From: JAUWOY01 sp034431315
GTDB taxonomy: Bacteria; Chloroflexota; Anaerolineae; VGOG01
NCBI GenBank assembly: GCA_034431315.1
Contig: DAOUDK010000121.1
Span: forward strand, 1-21,469
Direction of reading: 5' to 3'
DNA: 21,469 bases
A program made the translations under genes and the position numbers. Shown piece by piece: positions 1-6,405 of the stretch. Under the pieces are notes generated by a model. It saw only the letters and a program-made list of their open reading frames with translations. It made no database searches and was not told the origin of the DNA. Every line of letters starts with the position of its first letter. Position 1 is the stretch's first letter.

Positions 1-1
1 C

Positions 2-2677
2 AACCCGGCCTACATGAACGAGTTCGGCCACGGTGGCGAGGACCTGTACGATCTCTATCGCCAAATTGCCATCGAGGAGCGCGATGCCCGGGAGAAGGTC
101 TTCTTTAGGATGTGGTATGAGCCGGAGTATCTGGACAAGATCCTGGTGGGTACCACTCTTACCTACACTGAGGTCTACACTTTCCCGGCGGTGATGCAAG
201 AGTTCACCTACATGTTCTTGGACACCCAGGACTGGCCCAGCCATGGGCAGCCGAAAACAAGCCGCCTGGCCTTCCCTATCGGCACCACAGCCGATGAACT
301 GCCCCTACCTCCCATCAGTCCGCCCAGTTTCGGCTATGGCCTGACCACCTTCGATGCCAACTTCGACGGTGAGCATGACATCGTTACCGTCCACAGTGAG
401 GAAACCATCTCCGAGACTTTGGGCATAGGCGTGGACTTCGACGGAAATGACTCCATTGACCAGCTTGATATAGACGGAACAGAGTTGACTGGGGACGAGT
501 TGGTGATCTTCACCGTGGAAAACATCACGCTGAGGCGTTACGAAAGCGCCATGTTCCTGGATCACATGGTCACTCTGACCAATGTGACAGCCAGCGGCGC
601 GGACTTCGATATCTGGTACACGGGCGGGGGATTGCATGGGCCGCCCTACTCGCTGCACCCAGACCTCAAAGGGACGGAGAGCCTCGGTCTAAGAGAGATG
701 GCGCTGGTCTACAAGGGCATGGTAGATCAACTGAGCCAGGGTGGAAACAACCTTGGCTGGCCGACTGGGCCGGCGAATGCGGGCCCCTGGTTCGTCTATC
801 TACAGGCCACGAACACGGGCCAGGAGATGGCGGTGATCACTATCGGACGGGCCTTGGGAGCCACCTACTCCGCCATAGACAACGGCGCGGGAGGGCATGA
901 CGTGGAGAGGGGCGATCCCTGGTGGCTCAAGCGGTTCTTCGTGGATGGCCACGAGTACAACGTGGTGGCTATCAAGACCGTCGCGGCCGATATGATCAAC
1001 CCGGGTGACGAAGACTACGAGTTCAAGTACATCACCATCAGGACGCCGGTGTCCAAGGTCAATTTCATCAACACCCAGGATTCTCAGAAGCTGGAGGGCT
1101 ACGCTGTGGGCGACATCATCTCGGTCATGCCGCCCTTCAACTTCAGCCACACGCGGTTGCATGACATCCAAAGGCTCCAGGAGGGGCAGTTCGCCAGTTT
1201 GTATGATAGCGACTGCAAGGGAAGTGTGGAAGGCAATGTGGACCCCCTCCAAATCCGCATCGTGGATGAGGACAGGGACCAGCAGCTCTTCGGGGAACTC
1301 AAGGAGAAATACTGGGAATACGATGGCGCGGAGATATGGAGCACCGAGCAGTTCCATATCTTGCCCGATCAATACACCGACCTGGAGCTGCCGCCCGGCC
1401 AACTGTACCTGCTGACCAGCGACTGGGAGTCGGACCAGAGCTGGACGCACTACTACGGTTGCGATCCCGCCGGTGGCTACTTCGACCAGGATCAGCTCAG
1501 CGTCTGGCACACGGACATCCCAGGTCCTAATACCTTACTTCCCGGCCTCAGCCCCTTCTTCGCCGCCGACGAGGTGACCCCTCTCCGGGTCAAGTTCTGG
1601 TACGATCCGGAGGACAGCGACGACATCTATAAAAACACCCGGGAAATCACACCTACGCCGACACCTACACCCACATCCACACCGACCAACACCCCCACGC
1701 CGACTAACACGCCCACGTCCACTTCGACGCCGACCAGTACGCCCACGCCCACCTCGACGCCGACGAACACGCCTACTTCCACTCCGACACCAACGAATAC
1801 GCCCACGCCGACCAATACGCCGACCAGTACGCCCACCTTCACTTCGACGCCGACGAACACGCCCACGCCCACTTCGACGCCGACTAATACACCCACGCCT
1901 ACACCAACGCCGACCAACACCCCCACGTCCACTTCGACGCCCACCAATACGCCCACCTTCACTTCGACGCCGACGAACACGCCTACTCCCACCTCGACAC
2001 CAACGAGTACGCCCACGCCTACACCAACGCCAGTGATAACGTGCTATTACTCTTCCCCTGGGGATAGCATTTACCGGATCGATGCCTCAGCCTTCTCTGG
2101 GTACACGACGATATCAGCCGCCGATTCCCCGCTTATTCGCATCGCCTCTCCGCCAGCCCCCTGGGGGTGGAACCAACCGTACTTCGTTCCCGATGGTTCC
2201 TGGCAGCCTGGCTCAGAGGTTTGGTGGTATGACTGGACCCTTCCCAGTTGGTCTCCCTTGCCCGCCGATTCCACACCCATCGGTCTGCGGGATGATGGCG
2301 ACCAAGAAGGTCTGAACGGGACGACTTACCTGTATCGGCGTACTTTAACGCTCTCCCCTCCTCGAGCATGTATGCAGGTCACAGGAGCCGACTTGGAGAT
2401 GTGGAGCGACAACAAAACAGAGTGGTGGTGGCAGGGTACCTCTGTCATGTATGATAAGCAAGGATATATCGGCTCGGTTGATCTTTTCCCCGCCCACGTC
2501 GGGCTATACGGTGGAATCTACGTCCTGGCCATCCAGAACAGCAACGACTATGTGTGTCCTTATGATGATGGCGATTGTAACCCTCACGGGACAGCCTGGC
2601 GTCTCTGTGTCACTTGGAATGTCGCAGGTCCTTGCGATCTCGTCTACTTGCCTCTTGTTTTGAAGGCGCATCCATAG
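2..2677 (+). CDS. Exported surface protein with Thr-Pro linker (5' end outside window)
   Basis: The reading frame is open to the first base of the window (codons for N-P-A-Y precede the first ATG at 14), so the protein very probably starts upstream and its signal peptide is not visible. About 545 residues of an Asp/Trp/Tyr-rich region come first and match no family I can name. It contains calcium-site-like stretches such as DFDGNDSIDQLDIDG. Next is a Thr-Pro-Ser linker of about 130 residues, then a cysteine-containing, Trp-rich C-terminal module of about 210 residues ending in CDLVYLPLVLKAHP. The linker and the YLPLVLK ending are common in extracellular Chloroflexota proteins as I know them. 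I infer a cell-surface or secreted location. The early part (NEFGHGGEDLYDLYRQIA) could belong to an enzyme or S-layer-like protein; no catalytic motif is clear. A terminator follows directly. Confidence 0.85.
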   Translation, partial: NPAYMNEFGHGGEDLYDLYRQIAIEERDAREKVFFRMWYEPEYLDKILVGTTLTYTEVYTFPAVMQEFTYMFLDTQDWPSHGQPKTSRLAFPIGTTADELPLPPISPPSFGYGLTTFDANFDGEHDIVTVHSEETISETLGIGVDFDGNDSIDQLDIDGTELTGDELVIFTVENITLRRYESAMFLDHMVTLTNVTASGADFDIWYTGGGLHGPPYSLHPDLKGTESLGLREMALVYKGMVDQLSQGGNNLGWPTGPANAGPWFVYLQATNTGQEMAVITIGRALGATYSAIDNGAGGHDVERGDPWWLKRFFVDGHEYNVVAIKTVAADMINPGDEDYEFKYITIRTPVSKVNFINTQDSQKLEGYAVGDIISVMPPFNFSHTRLHDIQRLQEGQFASLYDSDCKGSVEGNVDPLQIRIVDEDRDQQLFGELKEKYWEYDGAEIWSTEQFHILPDQYTDLELPPGQLYLLTSDWESDQSWTHYYGCDPAGGYFDQDQLSVWHTDIPGPNTLLPGLSPFFAADEVTPLRVKFWYDPEDSDDIYKNTREITPTPTPTPTSTPTNTPTPTNTPTSTSTPTSTPTPTSTPTNTPTSTPTPTNTPTPTNTPTSTPTFTSTPTNTPTPTSTPTNTPTPTPTPTNTPTSTSTPTNTPTFTSTPTNTPTPTSTPTSTPTPTPTPVITCYYSSPGDSIYRIDASAFSGYTTISAADSPLIRIASPPAPWGWNQPYFVPDGSWQPGSEVWWYDWTLPSWSPLPADSTPIGLRDDGDQEGLNGTTYLYRRTLTLSPPRACMQVTGADLEMWSDNKTEWWWQGTSVMYDKQGYIGSVDLFPAHVGLYGGIYVLAIQNSNDYVCPYDDGDCNPHGTAWRLCVTWNVAGPCDLVYLPLVLKAHP
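1651..2034 (+). repeat. Thr-Pro-Ser linker coding repeat
   Basis: About 380 bp of degenerate tandem repeats encode TPTPTPTSTPTNTPT-like sequence inside the surface protein gene. The units are 12-18 bp and vary mostly at third positions (ACGCCGACC, ACGCCCACC, TCGACGCCG). This is an extended, probably O-glycosylatable, interdomain spacer. The opposite strand has an open frame of Val-Gly repeats, which is an artefact of the composition. Confidence 0.9.
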
Positions 2678-2706
2678 GGAGAACGCGTTGACAGTGAAGC
2701 AAAGTG

Positions 2707-2741
2707 AAGGGAAGGAGCGCTTTTGCGCCCCTTCCCTTTTT
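2707..2741 (+). terminator. Rho-independent terminator after the surface protein
   Basis: A 14-bp stem (2707-2720 with 2725-2738, one A-C mismatch) with a TTTT loop is followed by a T run at 2737-2741. It lies 30 bp after the stop codon of the surface protein gene and just before the next promoter, so it separates the two transcription units. Confidence 0.9.
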
Positions 2742-2751
2742 GTGCGTACCA

Positions 2752-2760
2752 TGATATAAT
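2752..2760 (+). promoter_or_regulatory. Extended -10 promoter for the HDAC-like gene
   Basis: TG-A-TATAAT (TG at 2752-2753, TATAAT at 2755-2760) is a perfect extended -10 element. No good -35 is visible because the preceding bases are the terminator stem, consistent with an extended -10 promoter. Transcription would start near 2767, giving a leader of about 24 nt. Confidence 0.7.
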
Positions 2761-2790
2761 GACTTGCAAACAGACGAGGGGGGAAACAAC

Positions 2791-3819
2791 TTGAGCACAG
2801 CTTACGTTTATGATCCCATCTATCTGGAGCACGACCTGCCGGGCCATCCGGAGAACAAAGAGCGGCTGGTGCGGGTCATGGGTCTTCTGGAGAAGCAGGG
2901 CATGCTGGAGAGGTTGGTGGCTGTGGAGGCCACACCTGTTTCGTTGGAGCGACTGGCCAGGAGCCACAGCCAGAGCTACGTTGACACCGTGCGGCAGATG
3001 GCCGAGAGGGGCGGCGGTCATCTGGACCTCGACACCTACATGGGCTCGCGTTCCTACGAGGCGGCACTGATGGCCGCCGGGGGGCTGGTGAACGCTGTGG
3101 AAGCAGTGCTGGAGGGGGAGGTGGACAACGCCTTCGCTCTGGTGAGGCCGCCGGGCCACCATGCCCTGACCGCACGAGGCATGGGCTTCTGCCTGTTCAA
3201 CAACGTGGCTGTGGCCGCTCGCTACGCCCTGGAGGAAAAAGAGCTGGAACGGGTGCTGATCGTTGATTTCGACGTCCACCACGGCAACGGCACCCAGGAT
3301 GCTTTCTACGACGAATCCTGCGTCCTCTTCTTCTCCACCCATCAGTACCCTTATTACCCTGGCACAGGTGACTGGCGAGAGATCGGACGGGGGGAAGGAG
3401 AGGGTTACACAGCCAATGTCCCCCTGCCGGGAGGCGTTGGCGACGAGGGCTTCGGACACATCTTCGACGAGTTCCTCTACCCCGTGGCCGAGCGTTACCG
3501 TCCCCAGCTCATTCTGGTCTCGGCTGGCTACGACGCCCACTGGGCTGACCCCCTGGCCGCGATGTCGCTTTCGATAACGGGCTACGCCCATCTGGCGCGA
3601 ACGCTGAAAGCGATGGCCGACCAACTCTGCCAGGGCAGGCTGGTCTTTACGCTGGAGGGCGGCTATCAGCTCGAGGTGCTGGCCTACGCTGTGCTGAACG
3701 CCTTCCGCGTGCTGCTGGGTGATGAGGAGATCGCTGACCCGCTTGGGCCTGCTCCCCGCTCGGAGCGGGATGTCAGCGACCTGGCTGATCAACTCAAGGG
3801 CCTGCACAGGCTGGTCTGA
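2791..3819 (+). CDS. HDAC-like (AcuC/acetylpolyamine aminohydrolase family) deacylase
   Basis: A 342-aa zinc-dependent deacetylase of the arginase/deacetylase superfamily, as seen in bacterial class II HDAC-like proteins. Visible motifs in order are HPENKERL near the N-terminus, RPPGHHA (the active-site His pair), GFCLFNNVAVAA, DFDVHHGNGTQ (zinc-binding Asp and His), SAGYDAHWADPL (second zinc Asp) and LEGGYQ (catalytic Tyr). I chose the TTG at 2791 because GAGGGGGG lies seven bases upstream and the protein then begins STAYVYDP, as in relatives. An in-frame TTG at 2764 would fall at the transcription start. Substrates could be acetyl-lysine proteins, acetylpolyamines or another acetyl amide. 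The neighbours do not decide this. It forms a single-gene unit between a terminator and the ndk promoter. Confidence 0.93.
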   Translation: MSTAYVYDPIYLEHDLPGHPENKERLVRVMGLLEKQGMLERLVAVEATPVSLERLARSHSQSYVDTVRQMAERGGGHLDLDTYMGSRSYEAALMAAGGLVNAVEAVLEGEVDNAFALVRPPGHHALTARGMGFCLFNNVAVAARYALEEKELERVLIVDFDVHHGNGTQDAFYDESCVLFFSTHQYPYYPGTGDWREIGRGEGEGYTANVPLPGGVGDEGFGHIFDEFLYPVAERYRPQLILVSAGYDAHWADPLAAMSLSITGYAHLARTLKAMADQLCQGRLVFTLEGGYQLEVLAYAVLNAFRVLLGDEEIADPLGPAPRSERDVSDLADQLKGLHRLV

Positions 3820-3830
3820 AGACATGGCGA

Positions 3831-3859
3831 TTGACATTTTGAGCGAAAAGCTGCATAAT
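3831..3859 (+). promoter_or_regulatory. Sigma-70-type promoter for ndk
   Basis: A consensus TTGACA at 3831-3836 is separated by exactly 17 bp from CATAAT at 3854-3859. It starts 11 bp after the stop of the HDAC-like gene, so ndk has its own promoter and a leader of about 115 nt. Confidence 0.85.
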
Positions 3860-3891
3860 TTGGGTGCCAATTGTGGCTACTCTGAGGATCC

Positions 3892-3931
3892 GGAGTGCAG
3901 GCGCAAGCCTGCGGACTGGCGTCCGCACTCC
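3892..3931. repeat. Compound palindrome in the ndk leader
   Basis: GGAGTGC (3892-3898) pairs with GCACTCC (3925-3931). Inside are two overlapping hairpins: GCAGGC-GCAA-GCCTGC (3897-3912, GNRA-type loop) and GCGGAC-TGGC-GTCCGC (3911-3926). The RNA could form two alternative stems or a three-way junction. Its composition resembles short dispersed palindromes of Chloroflexota genomes; no second copy was noticed in this window. No T run follows, so it is not a canonical terminator. Confidence 0.7.
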
Positions 3932-3979
3932 AGCAAGTTTTCCCATCTTTGATAACATCTTACTCACAAGGAGGAACCT

Positions 3980-4429
3980 GTGGAACGAACTCTAGTCATC
4001 ATCAAGCCCGATGGAGTGCAGCGGGGGCTGGCCGGGGATATCATCAGCCGCTTCGAGCGCCGGGGATTGCGCATCGCGGCCATGAAGCTGATGCAAATCT
4101 CGCTGGAGCTGGCTCAGCAGCTCTACGCCGTCCATAAGGGCAAACCCTTCTACGAGCCGCTCATTCAGTACATAACCTCCAGCCCCGTGGTAGTGATGGT
4201 GTTAGAGGGGAGGGACGCCATTGAGATCGTCCGGCGGACCATGGGGGCAACCAACCCCGCCCAGGCTGCGCCGGGCACGATTCGCGCCGACTTGGCCCTG
4301 GAGACGGGGCGCAATCTGGTGCACGGCTCCGACTCGCCGGAGACCGCCACATTCGAGATACCACTCTTTTTCAGCGACGACGAGATCCTTTCCTACTCCC
4401 GCGACACTGATCGCTGGATTTTCGAGTGA
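3980..4429 (+). CDS. ndk: Nucleoside diphosphate kinase
   Basis: A 149-aa full-length enzyme that moves the gamma phosphate between nucleoside tri- and diphosphates through a phospho-histidine. The start ERTLVIIKPDGVQRGLAGDI is the family signature. The catalytic His115 lies in NLVHGSDSPETA, and RRTMGATNPAQAAPGTIRAD is the nucleotide-binding stretch. The start is GTG at 3980, with AAGGAGG five bases upstream. It is transcribed from the TTGACA/CATAAT promoter just behind the previous gene. Nothing is unusual in the protein; the leader contains the palindrome at 3892-3931. Confidence 0.98.
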   Translation: MERTLVIIKPDGVQRGLAGDIISRFERRGLRIAAMKLMQISLELAQQLYAVHKGKPFYEPLIQYITSSPVVVMVLEGRDAIEIVRRTMGATNPAQAAPGTIRADLALETGRNLVHGSDSPETATFEIPLFFSDDEILSYSRDTDRWIFE

Positions 4430-4553
4430 AGGTGTTTCTACACGGCGAGAAACTCAAGGGATATGCTTTGTCGGAGGTGGCTGATGTGAGTAGAAGCCGA
4501 CTGAAACCCAGTGGGAGCTGGTCAAGGTCGGCTTCTCTGTAAAGAGACGAGCC
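4430..4553 (+). other. Spacer with a 10-bp hairpin and a 36-codon open frame
   Basis: AGAAGCCGAC (4492-4501) pairs perfectly with GTCGGCTTCT (4527-4536). The loop contains a smaller CCAG/CTGG pairing. No U tract follows, so it is a weak terminator candidate at best or a leader structure for the radical SAM gene. A GTG-initiated frame (4432-4542) reads VFLHGEKLKGYALSEVADV and onward. It looks somewhat protein-like, but it has no recognised relative and no convincing ribosome binding site. I do not call it a gene. Confidence 0.4.
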
Positions 4554-5723
4554 ATGAAGGAGATAACCCGTCGTCAGTTTATCAAATGGTTAACGGGGCT
4601 GGGCATCGGCACCCTGGGCGGGGGAGCGCTGCTTTCCCAACTCTCTTGTGCGAGCAGGGAGGAGCCCTCCCCAACCCCCACCTCGACGCCCACCCCGCCG
4701 AGCCTATCCCCATACGCCCGCGAGGCGATGTATTACAGGCAGATCGGGGAAAGGTTGGTTCAATGCCAGCTCTGCCCTAACCGCTGCATCCTCTCCGAGG
4801 GGGGGCGCAGCCCTTGCCGGGTGAGGGAGAACCGAGGCGGCAAGCTCTATACCGTGGTCTACGGCAACCCCTGCGCTGTCCACGTTGATCCTATCGAGAA
4901 GAAGCCCTTCAACCATTTCCTGCCCACTACCCTGTCCTTCTCCATCGCCACGGCTGGTTGTAATCTTCATTGTTTGTATTGCCAGAACTGGCAGATCTCT
5001 CAGCGCCCGCCTGAGGAGACGGACAACGTTGACCTGCCGCCGGAGGAGGTCGTCGAACAGACCCTGAAGACTGGTAGCCATTCCATTGCCTACACCTACT
5101 CCGAGCCAACCGTCTTTTATGAATACATGCTCGCTACGGCCAGGCTGGCCCGGTCTGCCGGAGTGAGGAACGTGGTCATTACCAATGGTTACATCAACCC
5201 CGCACCTTTGAGGGAGCTTTGCCGTGCCGTGGACGCTTTCAGGATAGATTTCAAAGGTTATAACGAGGAGTTTTACGAGGAAGTCTGCTCTGGGACCCTT
5301 TCGCCAGTGCTGGAGGCCATGAAAACCGTCTACGAAGAGGGCGTCCACCTGGAGCTTCCCATCCTGGTAGTGCCCACCCTCAACGACGATGAGGATGAGA
5401 TCCGCGGGATGTGCCGCTGGATCAGCGATAACCTGGGCCCTGACGTGCCCGTCCATTTCAACCGCTTCACCCCCCTGTACAAGCTGAAGAACCTCCCTCC
5501 CACGCCGGTGGAGACCCTGGAACGGGCTCGGGAAATCGGCACGGAGGAGGGCATCAACTACATCTACATCGGCAACGTGCCTGGCCACCTTGCCAACAAT
5601 ACCTACTGTGCTCACTGCGGCAAGCTTATCATCGGCCGGATGGGCTTCTATGTGACAGAATATCACCTCGTGGGGGGGAAGTGCGAGTATTGTGGGAAGC
5701 CCATTCCGGGCGTGTGGGAGTAG
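4554..5723 (+). CDS. AmmeMemoRadiSam-type radical SAM protein with TAT/lipoprotein signal
   Basis: A 389-aa protein. Residues 1-35 read as a twin-arginine signal (ITRRQFIKWLTG, then a Gly/Leu-rich hydrophobic core) ending in a lipobox-like LSQLSC, followed by a Pro-Thr-Ser linker. The body has the N-terminal cysteines CQLCPNRC and CRVR, then the radical SAM cluster motif C136-NLH-C140-LY-C143. The C-terminus carries two CxxC pairs (CAHC and CEYC), possibly a metal ribbon. This arrangement matches the PflA-like radical SAM member of the AMMECR1/MEMO/radical SAM group, whose reaction is not established to my knowledge. Neither partner is in the window. An exported radical SAM enzyme would need S-adenosylmethionine and reductant outside the cytosol, so the signal may instead serve as a membrane anchor or be non-functional. 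The ATG at 4554 gives the complete signal. Confidence 0.88.
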   Translation: MKEITRRQFIKWLTGLGIGTLGGGALLSQLSCASREEPSPTPTSTPTPPSLSPYAREAMYYRQIGERLVQCQLCPNRCILSEGGRSPCRVRENRGGKLYTVVYGNPCAVHVDPIEKKPFNHFLPTTLSFSIATAGCNLHCLYCQNWQISQRPPEETDNVDLPPEEVVEQTLKTGSHSIAYTYSEPTVFYEYMLATARLARSAGVRNVVITNGYINPAPLRELCRAVDAFRIDFKGYNEEFYEEVCSGTLSPVLEAMKTVYEEGVHLELPILVVPTLNDDEDEIRGMCRWISDNLGPDVPVHFNRFTPLYKLKNLPPTPVETLERAREIGTEEGINYIYIGNVPGHLANNTYCAHCGKLIIGRMGFYVTEYHLVGGKCEYCGKPIPGVWE

Positions 5724-5750
5724 GAAAGGTTTGAGAGCGGCCCTCATCTA

Positions 5751-5786
5751 CCTTCCCCCCCAGAGTTGGGGGGGACCGAGGGGGGG
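5751..5786. repeat. G/C-run palindrome upstream of the Nudix gene (copy A)
   Basis: A run of seven C (5755-5761), AGAGTT, a run of seven G (5768-5774), ACCGA and another G run (5780-5786). It is the same kind of element as the one inside the acyl-CoA synthetase at 14567-14602: C-run, six-base centre ending in TT, G-run, short spacer, G-run, then (C)AAAGC. The last G run also lies in the position of the ribosome binding site of the Nudix gene. Confidence 0.75.
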
Positions 5787-5792
5787 CAAAGC

Positions 5793-6233
5793 ATGGACGC
5801 TACTGAAGCTACGATCAGCGTGGGAGTCGGCGCGGTAGTCTTGGACGACGATGGTCGGATCCTGTTGGTGAAGCACGTCCCCAGGAAAGGAGATTTCTGG
5901 GGCGGCAAATGGATGGTTCCTGGTGGTGGCCTGGAGCTGGGGGAGACTCTGGAGGAAGGAGTAGCCAGGGAGGTGGAAGAAGAGACCAACCTCAAGGTGG
6001 AGGTGCTGAGGCATGTGTCTACTTTGGATAGGATCGTGAGGGAGGGCGACGAAGTGAAGATTCACGTGGTGTACGTGGATTTCCTGGCTCGTCCTGTAAG
6101 TGGGGAACCGCGCCCCGGTTCGGACGTTGGAGCAGCTCAGTGGTTTTCCAGGGATGAAATCGAGGCCTACTGGGATGAGATCCACGTTGACACGAAGCGT
6201 CTTCTAGCGAAGGTCGGCTTTTGGGAAGGATAA
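5793..6233 (+). CDS. Nudix hydrolase
   Basis: A 146-aa single-domain Nudix protein hydrolysing a nucleoside diphosphate linked to another group; the substrate cannot be told. The Nudix box is GGLELGETLEEGVAREVEEETNL, which fits Gx5Ex7REUxEExGU except that Asn replaces the late Gly. The preceding strand reads ISVGVGAVVLDDDGRILLVKH, typical of the fold. I use ATG 5793 with the G-rich tract about seven bases upstream. An in-frame TTG at 5766 would translate the repeat and lacks support. It lies 70 bp after the radical SAM gene on the same strand and may be cotranscribed with it. Confidence 0.9.
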   Translation: MDATEATISVGVGAVVLDDDGRILLVKHVPRKGDFWGGKWMVPGGGLELGETLEEGVAREVEEETNLKVEVLRHVSTLDRIVREGDEVKIHVVYVDFLARPVSGEPRPGSDVGAAQWFSRDEIEAYWDEIHVDTKRLLAKVGFWEG

Positions 6234-6405
6234 GGAGGATCGCCCTGGCCGTGGCCCTTTGGTGGACGCTGAAGGGGCTGTCAACGGATTCAGGGAACGG
6301 ATTGAACGAAATGGAGTCAATCGCCAATGGCTCTTCGTGCCCGATTGACTTCGGTCTGAGCTCAGCCGAACGGCTGAAGGCCGAGCGAATTGAAAGGAGA
6401 CACAG
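6234..6405 (+). other. Spacer before the membrane-EEP gene
   Basis: No gene is apparent. TCAGCC-GAAC-GGCTGA forms a six-base hairpin near 6363-6378, part of a longer degenerate palindrome (CTTCGGTCTGAGC ... AAGGCCGAG) typical of dispersed repeats. GAAAGGAGAC, ending about five bases before ATG 6406, is the ribosome binding site of the next gene. Confidence 0.5.

Noticed and set aside
1627..2016. Minus-strand open frame of Val-Gly repeats
   Set aside because: It is the reverse reading of the Thr-Pro linker DNA. It has no start context, and its composition follows from the codon pattern on the other strand.
1651..2034. Possible CRISPR or VNTR locus
   Set aside because: The repeats are in-frame codon repeats for a Thr-Pro linker. 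They have no unique spacers and no constant repeat unit.
2644..3870. Long minus-strand open frame (about 408 codons) opposite the HDAC-like gene
   Set aside because: The plus strand has all HDAC motifs. The minus frame is a GC-bias shadow without recognisable domains, and it crosses a terminator.
4704..5747. Minus-strand open frame of 347 codons opposite the radical SAM gene
   Set aside because: The plus strand carries a complete, motif-confirmed protein. The minus frame is low-information and rich in His, Val and Asp as shadow frames are.
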